Positions 1 through 6,623 of a stretch of 25,833 nucleotides of DNA are shown here, one piece after another (within the stretch, counting starts at the first letter, position 1; each line of letters begins with the position of its first letter). The DNA lies in the IMG/VR virus record IMGVR_UViG_3300032291_002242, positions 1 to 25,833 of that record, one strand, 5' to 3'. A program made the translations under genes and the position numbers. The notes beneath the pieces were generated by a model. The model saw nothing but the letters and a program-made list of their open reading frames with translations. It searched no databases and was not told the DNA's origin. Source of the stretch: a virus.

Positions 1-61
1 TCCTGGTTTTCTATAAATTTCATATAAGTTTATTTAAATAACATTACGATTATCGACAATT

Positions 62-87
62 TCTCCCTGGTTTTGGGAGATTTTTTT
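62..87 (+). terminator. Rho-independent terminator
   Basis: TCTCCC (62-67), a 7-nt loop and GGGAGA (75-80) form a perfect 6-bp stem, followed at once by seven T residues (81-87). This is a textbook intrinsic terminator for rightward transcription entering from outside the window. It isolates the control region at 90-361. Confidence 0.85.
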
Positions 88-98
88 ATGGGGTTTTA

Positions 99-173
99 AG
101 GTTTGAAAGGACTTGACAAACCATTATATCTGTGGTATCATCCGCTGCGAGGATATGAGGTTTGAAGGTTTGA
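99..173 (+). repeat. AGGTTTGA direct repeats around the promoter
   Basis: AGGTTTGA occurs exactly at 99-106, 158-165 and 166-173. One copy is upstream of the promoter at 113-141 and two adjacent copies are downstream of it. The placement suggests binding sites for a regulator, but that is inference from position only. An 8-codon ORF (155-181, MRFEGLTI) overlaps the two downstream copies. Confidence 0.45.
113..141 (+). promoter_or_regulatory. Sigma-70-type promoter in the control region
   Basis: TTGACA (113-118), a 17-bp spacer and TATCAT (136-141). The predicted start near 148 would produce RNA running through the repeats and DnaA boxes. The only ORF close behind is an 8-codon one (155-181), so this promoter may make a leader, a primer or a regulatory RNA. 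ACCA and TGGT form a short dyad inside the spacer. Confidence 0.6.
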
Positions 174-246
174 CAATATGAAGGTTTTGTGATAGGGCCC
201 CTCTCCCCAAAAAAGATTACGAACGCCTCTTTAAAAGCGCTCCCTA

Positions 247-331
247 CTCCACTATCCTCCACTTCACTCCACTTCTAGAGTGTCTAATAATATTATCAGT
301 AAGATTAATCTGTGGATAAACCTGTGGATAA
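247..331 (+). other. Candidate replication origin (iterons plus DnaA boxes)
   Basis: CTCCACT is repeated at 247-253, 257-263 and 267-273, exactly 10 bp apart, so on one face of the helix. An AT-rich stretch (281-309) follows. Then come two perfect TGTGGATAA sequences (311-319 and 323-331), each the complement of the consensus DnaA box TTATCCACA. Phased repeats, an AT-rich unwinding zone and paired DnaA boxes together are typical of replication origins. No replication protein gene lies within the window beside it, so origin function is inferred. Confidence 0.6.
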
Positions 332-361
332 CTGTTCATCTCCATGTGCTACAATGGATGA

Positions 362-550
362 ATGATAACACTCACACTAATACTAATAACCTGGTATGCC
401 ACTAAGGTATATTACACAAAAACCTTTACTATCCAAACTCCTGAGAAAGATTCTGATATGGGCCATATCCAATGTTCAGGATGTTCTCAAACCATCTATA
501 CGCACAAGGACAACTTTAGAGTTCCATACTACTGTCTGGCATGTAAGTAA
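362..550 (+). CDS. Small membrane-anchored zinc-ribbon protein
   Basis: A 62-residue protein. Residues 1-17 are a hydrophobic stretch (probable membrane anchor) and the rest is soluble. CSGC near residue 38 and CLAC at the C-terminal end form a four-cysteine zinc-ribbon pattern. The start is chosen because TACAAT (350-355) sits exactly six bases before the ATG, the leaderless arrangement seen throughout the window. The stop overlaps the start of the next zinc-ribbon gene (TAATG), so the two are probably translated together. No function is recognised beyond metal binding. Confidence 0.7.
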   Translation: MITLTLILITWYATKVYYTKTFTIQTPEKDSDMGHIQCSGCSQTIYTHKDNFRVPYYCLACK

Positions 551-648
551 TGTTAGATGTCCTATGCTTCAACTGTGGTGGTATGTTCCAAGTTCCCTAT
601 GGTACAAAAGAGATTACGAAGCAGTGTCCAAAATGCGACGGCAAATAA
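550..648 (+). CDS. 32-residue zinc-ribbon protein
   Basis: This ORF encodes 32 residues with CFNC near the N-terminus and CPKC near the C-terminus, a complete treble-clef or zinc-ribbon set in a minimal protein. It begins in the TAATG overlap with the preceding gene, which also carries a zinc ribbon. The pair could be partners, or a split of a once longer protein. Its codons include one copy of the polar octamer (GAG ATT ACG AAG at 612-619 read in frame as E-I-T-K). The function is unknown. Confidence 0.6.
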   Translation: MLDVLCFNCGGMFQVPYGTKEITKQCPKCDGK

Positions 649-651
649 AGA

Positions 652-966
652 TTACGATACATCCTTTATAGCCCTATTGACCATACGGATCAAACCTCGT
701 CTAGTTACTTTCGATGCATCAAATGTCTCCGTATATCCCCCTTGTGGCATATCTGCCTTATCTAGGAAAGAACCATGCTTTTCCCTTAGTGTTCTTAGTA
801 CTAGGGTTTCTACTGTTCTTGCTTTATCCCGTTCGGAAAACCACCAATACTTGATCAATATCCAACCCTTGGTCCTATGGCTTGCAAACCTTTTACCTGA
901 CACATCTGATATACCTATCTTGACAGCCTTATACACAGGGCTATAGAGTATATATAGTAGGGTCAT
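652..966 (-). CDS. GIY-YIG-like nuclease, T5orf172/MUG113 type
   Basis: A 104-residue protein. The N-terminal LYILYSPVYKAVKIGIS resembles the two short strands of the T5orf172/MUG113 branch of GIY-YIG nucleases. KRFASHRTKGW and a later glutamate in VETLVLRTLREKHG fit the conserved R/H and E of that fold. Such phage proteins are usually annotated as putative endonucleases; activity is not proven. It is one of only two minus-strand genes in the first 10 kb. On its strand TATAAT (973-978) lies exactly six bases before the ATG. It converges on the zinc-ribbon gene that ends at 648. Confidence 0.6.
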   Translation of the reverse strand: MTLLYILYSPVYKAVKIGISDVSGKRFASHRTKGWILIKYWWFSERDKARTVETLVLRTLREKHGSFLDKADMPQGGYTETFDASKVTRRGLIRMVNRAIKDVS

Positions 967-1013
967 ATGTCTATTATACTTTATCCCCCCGCAAAATATG
1001 CTAGAATGGTTTT

Positions 1014-1565
1014 GTGGATTATTCGATAGTTACCCTGCCTAGAGTTGGCTCAAACTATCTTCAAGACAGGATACTCCAACATACTGGTTTGTTTGTGGAA
1101 AGGTTTCATACTCTTCAAGATAACAAAATGATAACGATAGCCAGAGACCCAGTAGAATTCCTGACATCAGAGGTGGCTATGTCTTATTTCTATGATACCT
1201 CAAGTACTACTTTAGACAAGTTAGTTAATAATAATTTAAGGAGTCTTTGGCTAAGCGATTACTCTAAGTACTTTACTGGCACAGATGATATGACTATGAC
1301 TGATCAGTTTGATATTATAATAGATTACGATAGGCTAATAAATTTCCCCGTTGAAACGATCAAAGCCATAGCCAGTAAGATGGATATTGATATTATAAGT
1401 GATGACTATGAGTCTGGTCGTCTTAAGGACTACACTGAGCATGGCCATATTATTTCAAGCAAAAGGGTTAAAGAATATGAGATGATCAGAGAATATGTAG
1501 AAGATACAGATCTATCCAAACTATATGACATTTACCATGCCATGCTAGATAAAGCCATACATTGA
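1014..1565 (+). CDS. Sulfotransferase-like protein (copy 1)
   Basis: A 183-residue protein with LPRVGSNYLQ near residue 8, matching the 5'-phosphosulfate-binding loop of PAPS-dependent sulfotransferases. ITIARDPVEF near residue 41 matches the RDP element that contacts the 3'-phosphate. The product would transfer sulfate from PAPS to an unknown acceptor. At 183 residues it is shorter than typical sulfotransferases (about 250-300). GTG is the start; TAGAAT (1002-1007) lies six bases upstream. The stop TGA is embedded in the -35 TTGACA of the next promoter. A diverged paralog is at 5725-6267. Confidence 0.65.
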   Translation: MDYSIVTLPRVGSNYLQDRILQHTGLFVERFHTLQDNKMITIARDPVEFLTSEVAMSYFYDTSSTTLDKLVNNNLRSLWLSDYSKYFTGTDDMTMTDQFDIIIDYDRLINFPVETIKAIASKMDIDIISDDYESGRLKDYTEHGHIISSKRVKEYEMIREYVEDTDLSKLYDIYHAMLDKAIH

Positions 1566-1590
1566 CAAACGAGCCAAACCAGACTATACT
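1562..1590 (+). promoter_or_regulatory. Consensus promoter for a leaderless transcript
   Basis: TTGACA (1562-1567), exactly 17 bp, TATACT (1585-1590), then six bases to the ATG at 1597. The upstream gene's stop codon (1563-1565) lies within the -35 hexamer. Confidence 0.85.
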
Positions 1591-1596
1591 TAGTAT

Positions 1597-1803
1597 ATGA
1601 TCAATATGGAGATACCTGACCCATTTACAGCATTTCGTATAGAAAAATATAATCGCACAAAAGGATTACGATATGACTTCTTTTCTGGCGAATGGGACAT
1701 GGAGTGTGCTGCATGCAGTGAACCTCTCAGTGCCCCGAATAAAAAGACTATGACCAAGATTCGTCTATACCATACAAGAAATGAGTGTCTGGGTGGATAC
1801 TGA
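1597..1803 (+). CDS. Small cysteine-containing protein
   Basis: A 68-residue protein of unknown function. CAAC near residue 37 and a cysteine near the C-terminus could bind a metal with the nearby histidine (LYHTRNEC). It is expressed from the strong promoter just upstream and probably begins with its ATG at or very near the 5' end of the mRNA. It overlaps the next small gene by 23 bases, so this is the first gene of a compact four-gene run ending at 2236. Confidence 0.6.
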   Translation: MINMEIPDPFTAFRIEKYNRTKGLRYDFFSGEWDMECAACSEPLSAPNKKTMTKIRLYHTRNECLGGY

Positions 1804-1915
1804 ACAAACCTTCGATCAAGAGTTTACTGTTGAAGACATTACGAACGCCATAGTTGAACAGGCTAAGGCTGAGGTCAAGGCTAGGTATGGCAACAAGAAA
1901 AGACATAGACAGTGA
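1781..1915 (+). CDS. 44-residue acidic/basic helical protein
   Basis: The ATG at 1781 opens 44 codons. The N-terminal part is acidic (DTEQTFDQEF), followed by a predicted helix rich in Ala, Lys and Glu (EQAKAEVKARYG) and a basic tail. It overlaps the gene before (1597-1803) and the gene after (GTG at 1912 inside its stop region), which supports translation. No family is recognised. The polar octamer at 1837 is read here as D-I-T-N. Confidence 0.5.
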   Translation: MSVWVDTEQTFDQEFTVEDITNAIVEQAKAEVKARYGNKKRHRQ

Positions 1916-2160
1916 AGAAGTGCTATGCTAAAAAAAATAATGGAAAAACCTGCTTTGCAAAAGTAACTGACTCTGCTCATTTCTGCCACATTCACGATCC
2001 TAATGGAAAATTCAGACAACAACTAAAGCGTAAGGGTATGGGCAAGGACTATGTTGTTAGGTGTGAACATACTTGGTATATGAGAGAGCATGGGATTACC
2101 TGTACAAGATGCCTAATGATTTGGGAGAGTGATGAGGATAATAGTCTGTCCAATTTGTAA
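1912..2160 (+). CDS. Cysteine/histidine-rich small protein
   Basis: An 82-residue protein starting at GTG inside the stop region of the preceding gene. CYAKKNNGKTCF and CHIHDPNGKFR give a C-x8-C...C-x-H-x-H cluster, probably one zinc site. A second pair (CEHTWYMREHGITCTRC) could form another. This arrangement recurs in small actinophage proteins, but no specific function is known to me. It overlaps the next C2H2 gene by 29 bases. Confidence 0.6.
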   Translation: MKKCYAKKNNGKTCFAKVTDSAHFCHIHDPNGKFRQQLKRKGMGKDYVVRCEHTWYMREHGITCTRCLMIWESDEDNSLSNL

Positions 2161-2236
2161 GAAGGAATGGGACTTAAGATGGGGTGTTTTTGGACATGAC
2201 TCCCTTGCTAGGCATATGAAGGCTACTCACCAATAG
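2132..2236 (+). CDS. 34-residue single C2H2-type zinc finger
   Basis: The ORF contains CPIC, then an H-x4-H pair near the C-terminus, so the whole protein is about one classical-looking zinc finger. Such one-finger proteins usually bind nucleic acid or protein; the target is unknown. It overlaps the previous gene, supporting translational coupling, and is followed by a short GC-rich hairpin (2237-2251). Confidence 0.55.
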   Translation: MRIIVCPICKKEWDLRWGVFGHDSLARHMKATHQ

Positions 2237-2251
2237 TGCCCGTATAGGGCA
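2237..2251 (+). terminator. Possible weak terminator hairpin
   Basis: TGCCC and GGGCA pair across a 5-nt loop directly after the stop at 2236. The following sequence has no proper T-run, so efficiency is doubtful. From 2252 to 2320 nothing further is visible. Confidence 0.35.
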
Positions 2252-2332
2252 TTGAAAGGTTTATTACTTCTATTTTCCGCCGAACTTTAAAACCTATTTT
2301 TCCCGAATGCGTTCCTGTGATATACTTTATTT

Positions 2333-3280
2333 ATGAAAGCAATTCAAATCGCCGAGTTTGGCAGCCCCGATGTTATGAAATATGTTGAAATATCTGAGCC
2401 AGATATAAAACAAAATGAGATTATTCTTGATGTTGCTGCAATAGGCATCAACTACTCAGATACACATAAAACTGAAAACACATATCTTCTACCACAATCT
2501 TTGCCTATGATTCCTGGTATTGAAATTGTTGGAACTCATGATGGAATTCGCTACTTAGCAGTTGCATCATCTGGTGGATACGCACAAAAAGCAACTGCTC
2601 ACAGATCTCTTGTCTTTCTAATTCCTGATGGAGTTAGTGATGAAGAGGCGCTCTGCGTCTTAGTACAAGGAACAACTGCGTGGCATATATTAAAGACTAT
2701 GGGAAATGTACAAAAGAATCAATCTGTTGTTGTTCATGCAGCAGCAGGTGGCGTTGGAACAATTGCTATTCAGTTGGCCAAGATGTGGGGTGCTAAGGTA
2801 ATTGCCGTGACATCGTCTGACTCTAAAGGAGAATTAGCAAAATCACTTGGCGCAGATGTAGTAGTTGATGCAAACTCTAAACATCTTGGAAAGTCTATTC
2901 GACAAGCAAATGGTGGCACTGGCGTAGACCTAGTCCTTGAAATGGTTGGTGGTAAAACCTTTGATCAAAGCCTTTTTTCATTAGCCAATTTTGGAAAACT
3001 TATAACTTATGGTATGGCATCTCGTGTAGCCCCAACACCAATAAATCATCGTTCTCTTATATATGGGTCAAAAACAGTTTCAGGTTTCTGGCTTGCTAAT
3101 TGTTTTGGCAATAAGGAATTATTAAATGATGTAGTGGAAGAACTGTTTGATCTAGTGTTAGAAGGAAAAATAAAGCCAGTTATCGGGTCTACTTACCCAC
3201 TAAGCCAGGCAGCCGATGCTCATCGCTCAATGCTTACTCGTGAGTCTATAGGCAAAATCGTTCTAGATCCTGCATTATAA
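2333..3280 (+). CDS. NADPH:quinone oxidoreductase-like MDR enzyme
   Basis: A 315-residue zinc-independent medium-chain dehydrogenase/reductase. The N-terminal GroES-like domain (about 1-115) is followed by a Rossmann domain with AAAGGVGTIAIQLAK at 136-150, the nucleotide-binding loop typical of QOR-type enzymes using NADPH. No structural or catalytic zinc cysteines are seen. Family members reduce quinones or enones by hydride transfer. TATACT (2321-2326) is six bases before the ATG. It leads a run with the oxygenase and monooxygenase genes downstream and may supply redox chemistry to the same pathway. Such a full-length metabolic enzyme is unusual in a phage and could be host-derived. Confidence 0.85.
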   Translation: MKAIQIAEFGSPDVMKYVEISEPDIKQNEIILDVAAIGINYSDTHKTENTYLLPQSLPMIPGIEIVGTHDGIRYLAVASSGGYAQKATAHRSLVFLIPDGVSDEEALCVLVQGTTAWHILKTMGNVQKNQSVVVHAAAGGVGTIAIQLAKMWGAKVIAVTSSDSKGELAKSLGADVVVDANSKHLGKSIRQANGGTGVDLVLEMVGGKTFDQSLFSLANFGKLITYGMASRVAPTPINHRSLIYGSKTVSGFWLANCFGNKELLNDVVEELFDLVLEGKIKPVIGSTYPLSQAADAHRSMLTRESIGKIVLDPAL

Positions 3281-3302
3281 ATGAGTAGTGTATAATAGTT
3301 AT

Positions 3303-3911
3303 ATGCCATATATAGTTAACAATCAGCCTGTTGGACATGACCCAAGCGATATCGAAAGAAAACCATCGTATATGGAGTTTTTCGAAAAGATAGGAAACTC
3401 TCCAGATAACATAAAGGTTATACCAAACTTTCTTTCTGATAAAGAGATTAGATATCTTTTGTCACATATAGATGAAAGAAGAATGGTAAGTTTTGTTTCT
3501 CAAAAAGATAACGATGGCAATCCTGTTTCATGGATTCACAACTATGAAGGAATTCGTGACAAAGATAATGTAATCGGCAGGATATCTGATGAAATAAAAA
3601 AGGCATATCAGATTGAAAACATTGAGCCAAAAAGCGATAGACTAAATCTTGCAAGATGGGATGTAGGCACTAAACTAGGACTTCATGTTGATGATCTTGG
3701 TTATGTAACAGACAATCATTTGCCAACACTTGTTTATTTAAATGATAATTATGAAGGCGGAGAGTTGGGTTTTGCTACACATGGTTTTGTATTTAAACCT
3801 AAGAAGGGTGACCTAATCATGTTCCCTGGAAATATGCACTATGCACATGAAGTATTTGAAATTTTGTCTGGAACAAGATACACACTACCTATCTGGTTTA
3901 CAATACCGTAG
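3303..3911 (+). CDS. 2OG-Fe(II) oxygenase, prolyl-hydroxylase (P4Hc) type
   Basis: A 202-residue double-stranded beta-helix oxygenase. The iron triad is visible as H128 and D130 (GLHVDDLG) and distal H182 (YAHEV), and R192 (SGTRY) is placed to bind 2-oxoglutarate. The enzyme should hydroxylate a protein or small substrate, releasing succinate and CO2. The start is set at 3303, not at the in-frame GTG at 3288, because TATAAT (3291-3296) lies exactly six bases before this ATG and the longer reading would include the -10 box. It is homologous to the C-terminal domain of the fusion protein at 4182-5582, with only one small gene between them. Confidence 0.85.
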   Translation: MPYIVNNQPVGHDPSDIERKPSYMEFFEKIGNSPDNIKVIPNFLSDKEIRYLLSHIDERRMVSFVSQKDNDGNPVSWIHNYEGIRDKDNVIGRISDEIKKAYQIENIEPKSDRLNLARWDVGTKLGLHVDDLGYVTDNHLPTLVYLNDNYEGGELGFATHGFVFKPKKGDLIMFPGNMHYAHEVFEILSGTRYTLPIWFTIP

Positions 3912-3925
3912 GGTATAATTAAAGA

Positions 3926-4192
3926 ATGACAATCGGTCAAGAAGGACACACAAAAAAAAGAATACTATTAGATGGATCAGAAGTAAATGACTATGATTAT
4001 CCAATTGATTTAATATTACATACCAAGGCACCTGGAAAGTGGAAGTTGATAGATCTTGAGACTGGTCAAGAATATCTTGGGTCAGAGATTTCTCACGAAA
4101 CATTTGGAGAAATTTTAAGAAGTAAAGTAGCAAAGGCTAAGATAGGATCTTGGTTTAAAACAAAAGGAAGAGTAATAAAAAATGGAAAATAG
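3926..4192 (+). CDS. Conserved-looking 88-residue protein, unknown function
   Basis: A small soluble protein with an acidic first half (DGSEVNDYDYPIDL), a strand-rich middle (KWKLIDLETGQEYLG) and a basic C-terminus (KAKIGSWFKTKGRVIKNGK). No family is recognised. TATAAT (3914-3919) is six bases before the ATG. Its last 11 bases overlap the start of the monooxygenase fusion, so the two are translationally coupled. That suggests it may act as a partner or adaptor of the fusion protein. Confidence 0.6.
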   Translation: MTIGQEGHTKKRILLDGSEVNDYDYPIDLILHTKAPGKWKLIDLETGQEYLGSEISHETFGEILRSKVAKAKIGSWFKTKGRVIKNGK

Positions 4193-5582
4193 CAACAAGC
4201 CTATAACTTTTCACTGGATGTGGAGAAGACACTGGCAGGTAAATGACAGCACCGAACACTTAGATCTTAAAGGTATTCTTGGTATGGCACAAGAACTAGA
4301 TGGGGCAAATGTAAAGTCTGTATTGCTTCCTTATGGTCCAGGGGGTATTGATTTTTCATTAGTTATAAAAGAATCATTAGAAAAAACAAATCAACTAATA
4401 ATGACGATTGCTTTACCAGCATATGGAACAAGTCCTGACTATGCTGCTAAAATTGTTGATACTTTAAATAGGTTTGCACCTGGAAGAATTGGTGTAAATC
4501 TTGTTGCTGGAAGATGGGGAGATGAAGGAAATGGACCATCAGAGAAAATAGTTTTAGATCATTACATGCATGACTCAAGTCTTATTGATACCCTAGAGAA
4601 AAGAGTAGCAATATCTGCAGTCTGGATGGATAAGTTTATGGATTTAATGAGATTTCACAAGCATAAAACTCACATGGCTGTCGTTGGTTCTTCAGACACC
4701 ACAATTGAAATAGCAAACAAGCACTGTGAATATGCATATGTTGACGATAACTTGCTTTATAGCGATCAATTTAAGAAGATTAATCTTGATAAAGTAAAGC
4801 CAATAGTTATTATTGATCCGCTAATTATTAATAACCTAGATGATGAAAAAAATGTTAAGTATGATAAAAATGCACCAGTAAGAAGACAGAATCACCATGT
4901 AAAAGGAACGCTAGAACAAGTAAAGAGTCAAATAAGAAAAATATCTAGCAATTATGGAGTATATGATTTTATGATTCATACAGATCAAGAAGATATTAGC
5001 CAACTTCTTAAACTTGTTAAGGAGTTTAATGGAGAAGAGTTGAGCACGGTTAAGCCAAACCTAACACATGAAAACTTTTCCAAAATTGGAAGCAAGGCAG
5101 GCAATGTAAAAATATTTAATAATTATATTAGCAAAGAAGAATGTGAAAGCATAATAAGAATGATTAAAGAAACAGAGACAAGCAATGTAAGACCACTTCA
5201 ATCTCAAGCGCTATCCTTAGTCTATTATGACTCGCTCAATCTTCCAGAAAAGTATGTGCCTGGAGTACACGCTATGCTAGAAAAAGAATATGATGTTAAA
5301 GTAAAACCAAGACATGCTCGTTTTGCTGAGTGGATACATAACAGTAGTCAAACAATTCCTATCGACGACATGGGATCAAAAGATTCAAATCATATGGCTG
5401 GCTGGGTATATCTAAATGATGACTATCATGGCGGAGAGATTTCATTTATTAATCAAGACATATCTTTTAAACCAAAGGCTGGTGATCTGGTTATGTTTCC
5501 TGGAAATATGCACTATTGGTATAATGTTGGACCTGCAAATGGATCAAGATATATAATGCCTGTGTGGTTTGATTTTGTTTAA
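4182..5582 (+). CDS. Luciferase-like monooxygenase fused to a degenerate 2OG-oxygenase domain
   Basis: A 466-residue two-domain protein. Residues 1 to about 270 look like a bacterial luciferase/SsuD-type (FMN- or F420-dependent) TIM-barrel monooxygenase: LPYGPGGIDFSL, MTIALPAYGTSPDYAAK, then FAPGRIGVNLVAGRW. Residues about 300-466 align with the neighbouring P4Hc enzyme (KPKAGDLVMFPGNMHY, GSRYIMPVWF). In that alignment the first iron ligand is P393 instead of His, D395 is kept, and the distal His is Y447; R456 remains. The C-terminal domain is therefore probably not an iron oxygenase and may bind substrate. The start overlaps the 88-residue gene. I know of no standard family with this domain order. 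Confidence 0.8.
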   Translation: MENSNKPITFHWMWRRHWQVNDSTEHLDLKGILGMAQELDGANVKSVLLPYGPGGIDFSLVIKESLEKTNQLIMTIALPAYGTSPDYAAKIVDTLNRFAPGRIGVNLVAGRWGDEGNGPSEKIVLDHYMHDSSLIDTLEKRVAISAVWMDKFMDLMRFHKHKTHMAVVGSSDTTIEIANKHCEYAYVDDNLLYSDQFKKINLDKVKPIVIIDPLIINNLDDEKNVKYDKNAPVRRQNHHVKGTLEQVKSQIRKISSNYGVYDFMIHTDQEDISQLLKLVKEFNGEELSTVKPNLTHENFSKIGSKAGNVKIFNNYISKEECESIIRMIKETETSNVRPLQSQALSLVYYDSLNLPEKYVPGVHAMLEKEYDVKVKPRHARFAEWIHNSSQTIPIDDMGSKDSNHMAGWVYLNDDYHGGEISFINQDISFKPKAGDLVMFPGNMHYWYNVGPANGSRYIMPVWFDFV

Positions 5583-5597
5583 TGGTATAATTAACTT

Positions 5598-5723
5598 ATG
5601 GAAAAATCTAAATGTTTTTTTTGTGAAAACGCTGCAACTCATTACGATATAGTCGTAAATCGTAAAGATTATATTGTTGCAGATGTTTGTTTGAGTCACC
5701 TGTCCATGGGACTGGTATCATAG
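5598..5723 (+). CDS. 41-residue CxxC/CxxH zinc protein
   Basis: TATAAT (5586-5591) lies six bases before an ATG that opens 41 codons. C6-x2-C9 and C31-x2-H34 form a compact zinc site separated by a beta-hairpin-like segment. The arrangement resembles a miniature of the DUF7455-like proteins at 16801 and 17143. It ends one base before the start of the second sulfotransferase-like gene, so the two share a transcript. No function is assigned. Confidence 0.6.
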   Translation: MEKSKCFFCENAATHYDIVVNRKDYIVADVCLSHLSMGLVS

Positions 5724-5724
5724 A

Positions 5725-6267
5725 ATGAGTAATGACTTACCACCACACCTTCTAACATTTCCAAGAAGTGCTTCTCACTATTTTGATAGACTTGTTTATA
5801 ATAAAGTAGGATTTCATATAGAAAGATCTCATATAGTTAATCATTTATTTGATAAAGACAATAACAAAAAAAGAAGAATAGTTACAATAGTAAGAGACCC
5901 AATCGAAAGCATATCTTCTCTTGTAGCCTTAGAAAAATCTCTTGTCTCTAACTCTAATAGAGTAAATGAAATAGTGTCAGAGTATGTTTTGCTCTATAAT
6001 TTTTTGTATGAAAATGCAGACTATGTTATAGATTATCAAGATCTAACAAAATATCCAGACTTAGTGATTGATAAGATATTAAATCTGTTAGATATAAATA
6101 AAGAAAATTCTTTTAATTTTGTAACCGATATTGACTATAATAGTAAAAATTTTGTTGAATCAAGTAAAAGTTTGTCTGGCTACAAAGAAGTTAAATTAGA
6201 TAATCACAACATTGAACTTTGTTATTTTTATTATAATAAAATATTAAAAAATAAAATAATAATTTAA
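5725..6267 (+). CDS. Sulfotransferase-like protein (copy 2)
   Basis: A 180-residue paralog of the gene at 1014-1565. LTFPRSASHYFDRLVY near residue 9 is the PAPS 5'-phosphosulfate loop; VTIVRDPIES near residue 53 is the 3'-phosphate element. A conserved I-D-Y element (YVIDYQDL, compare IIIDYDRL) follows in both copies. The C-terminal third is AT-rich and lysine/asparagine-rich and is more diverged. It is translated right after the zinc gene (spacing one base). The product would sulfate an unknown acceptor. The short length suggests a phage-specific minimal sulfotransferase, or loss of activity. Confidence 0.65.
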   Translation: MSNDLPPHLLTFPRSASHYFDRLVYNKVGFHIERSHIVNHLFDKDNNKKRRIVTIVRDPIESISSLVALEKSLVSNSNRVNEIVSEYVLLYNFLYENADYVIDYQDLTKYPDLVIDKILNLLDINKENSFNFVTDIDYNSKNFVESSKSLSGYKEVKLDNHNIELCYFYYNKILKNKIII

Positions 6268-6272
6268 AAAAA

Positions 6273-6301
6273 TTGACTAATGAGTTGAAGTAGTGTATAC
6301 T
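6273..6301 (+). promoter_or_regulatory. Consensus promoter for a leaderless transcript
   Basis: TTGACT (6273-6278), 17 bp, TATACT (6296-6301), then six bases to the ATG at 6308. Confidence 0.8.
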
Positions 6302-6307
6302 TAATAT

Positions 6308-6595
6308 ATGGAACAATGGATAAACGACTATGCCTCATGGGTGCTTGCCTTTAGCGGTGTTGCAGCAATATATTTTGTTGGCAGAAAACAAATATGGGCA
6401 TGGATATGGGCTACCTGTAATGAGGCTATGTGGATTTACTATGCTATAGTAACAAAGCAATATGGCTTTATCTTTGCTGCTATCGCTTACTCTATTGTTT
6501 ATGTTAAATCATATAGACATTGGAAAAGATTAGACTCAGATCGTTTATCTTGGAGAATTTTTACCAAATTACTTTGGGATAGTGATCATAAATAA
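6308..6595 (+). CDS. PnuC-like small membrane protein
   Basis: A 95-residue, tryptophan-rich membrane protein with about three hydrophobic segments (8-24, 29-47, 52-67). WIWATCNEAMWIYYAI resembles the core repeat of PnuC nicotinamide riboside/mononucleotide transporters. It is about half or less of a full PnuC, so it would have to work as an oligomer or is a relic. PnuC-like proteins take up NAD precursors; the P-loop kinase/nucleotidyltransferase at 16043-16804 could be a functional partner. It has its own consensus promoter, giving a leaderless mRNA. Confidence 0.6.
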   Translation: MEQWINDYASWVLAFSGVAAIYFVGRKQIWAWIWATCNEAMWIYYAIVTKQYGFIFAAIAYSIVYVKSYRHWKRLDSDRLSWRIFTKLLWDSDHK

Positions 6596-6623
6596 ATAAA
6601 ATTTTTTATGATATACTTGTTTC

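Noticed and set aside
557-946. 129-codon + strand open frame
   Set aside because: It is antisense to the GIY-YIG-like gene over most of its length and its start lies within the zinc-ribbon gene at 550-648. It has no family features.
3288-3302. N-terminal extension (GTG start) of the 2OG oxygenase
   Set aside because: It would translate the -10 box TATAAT. The ATG at 3303 matches the six-base rule.
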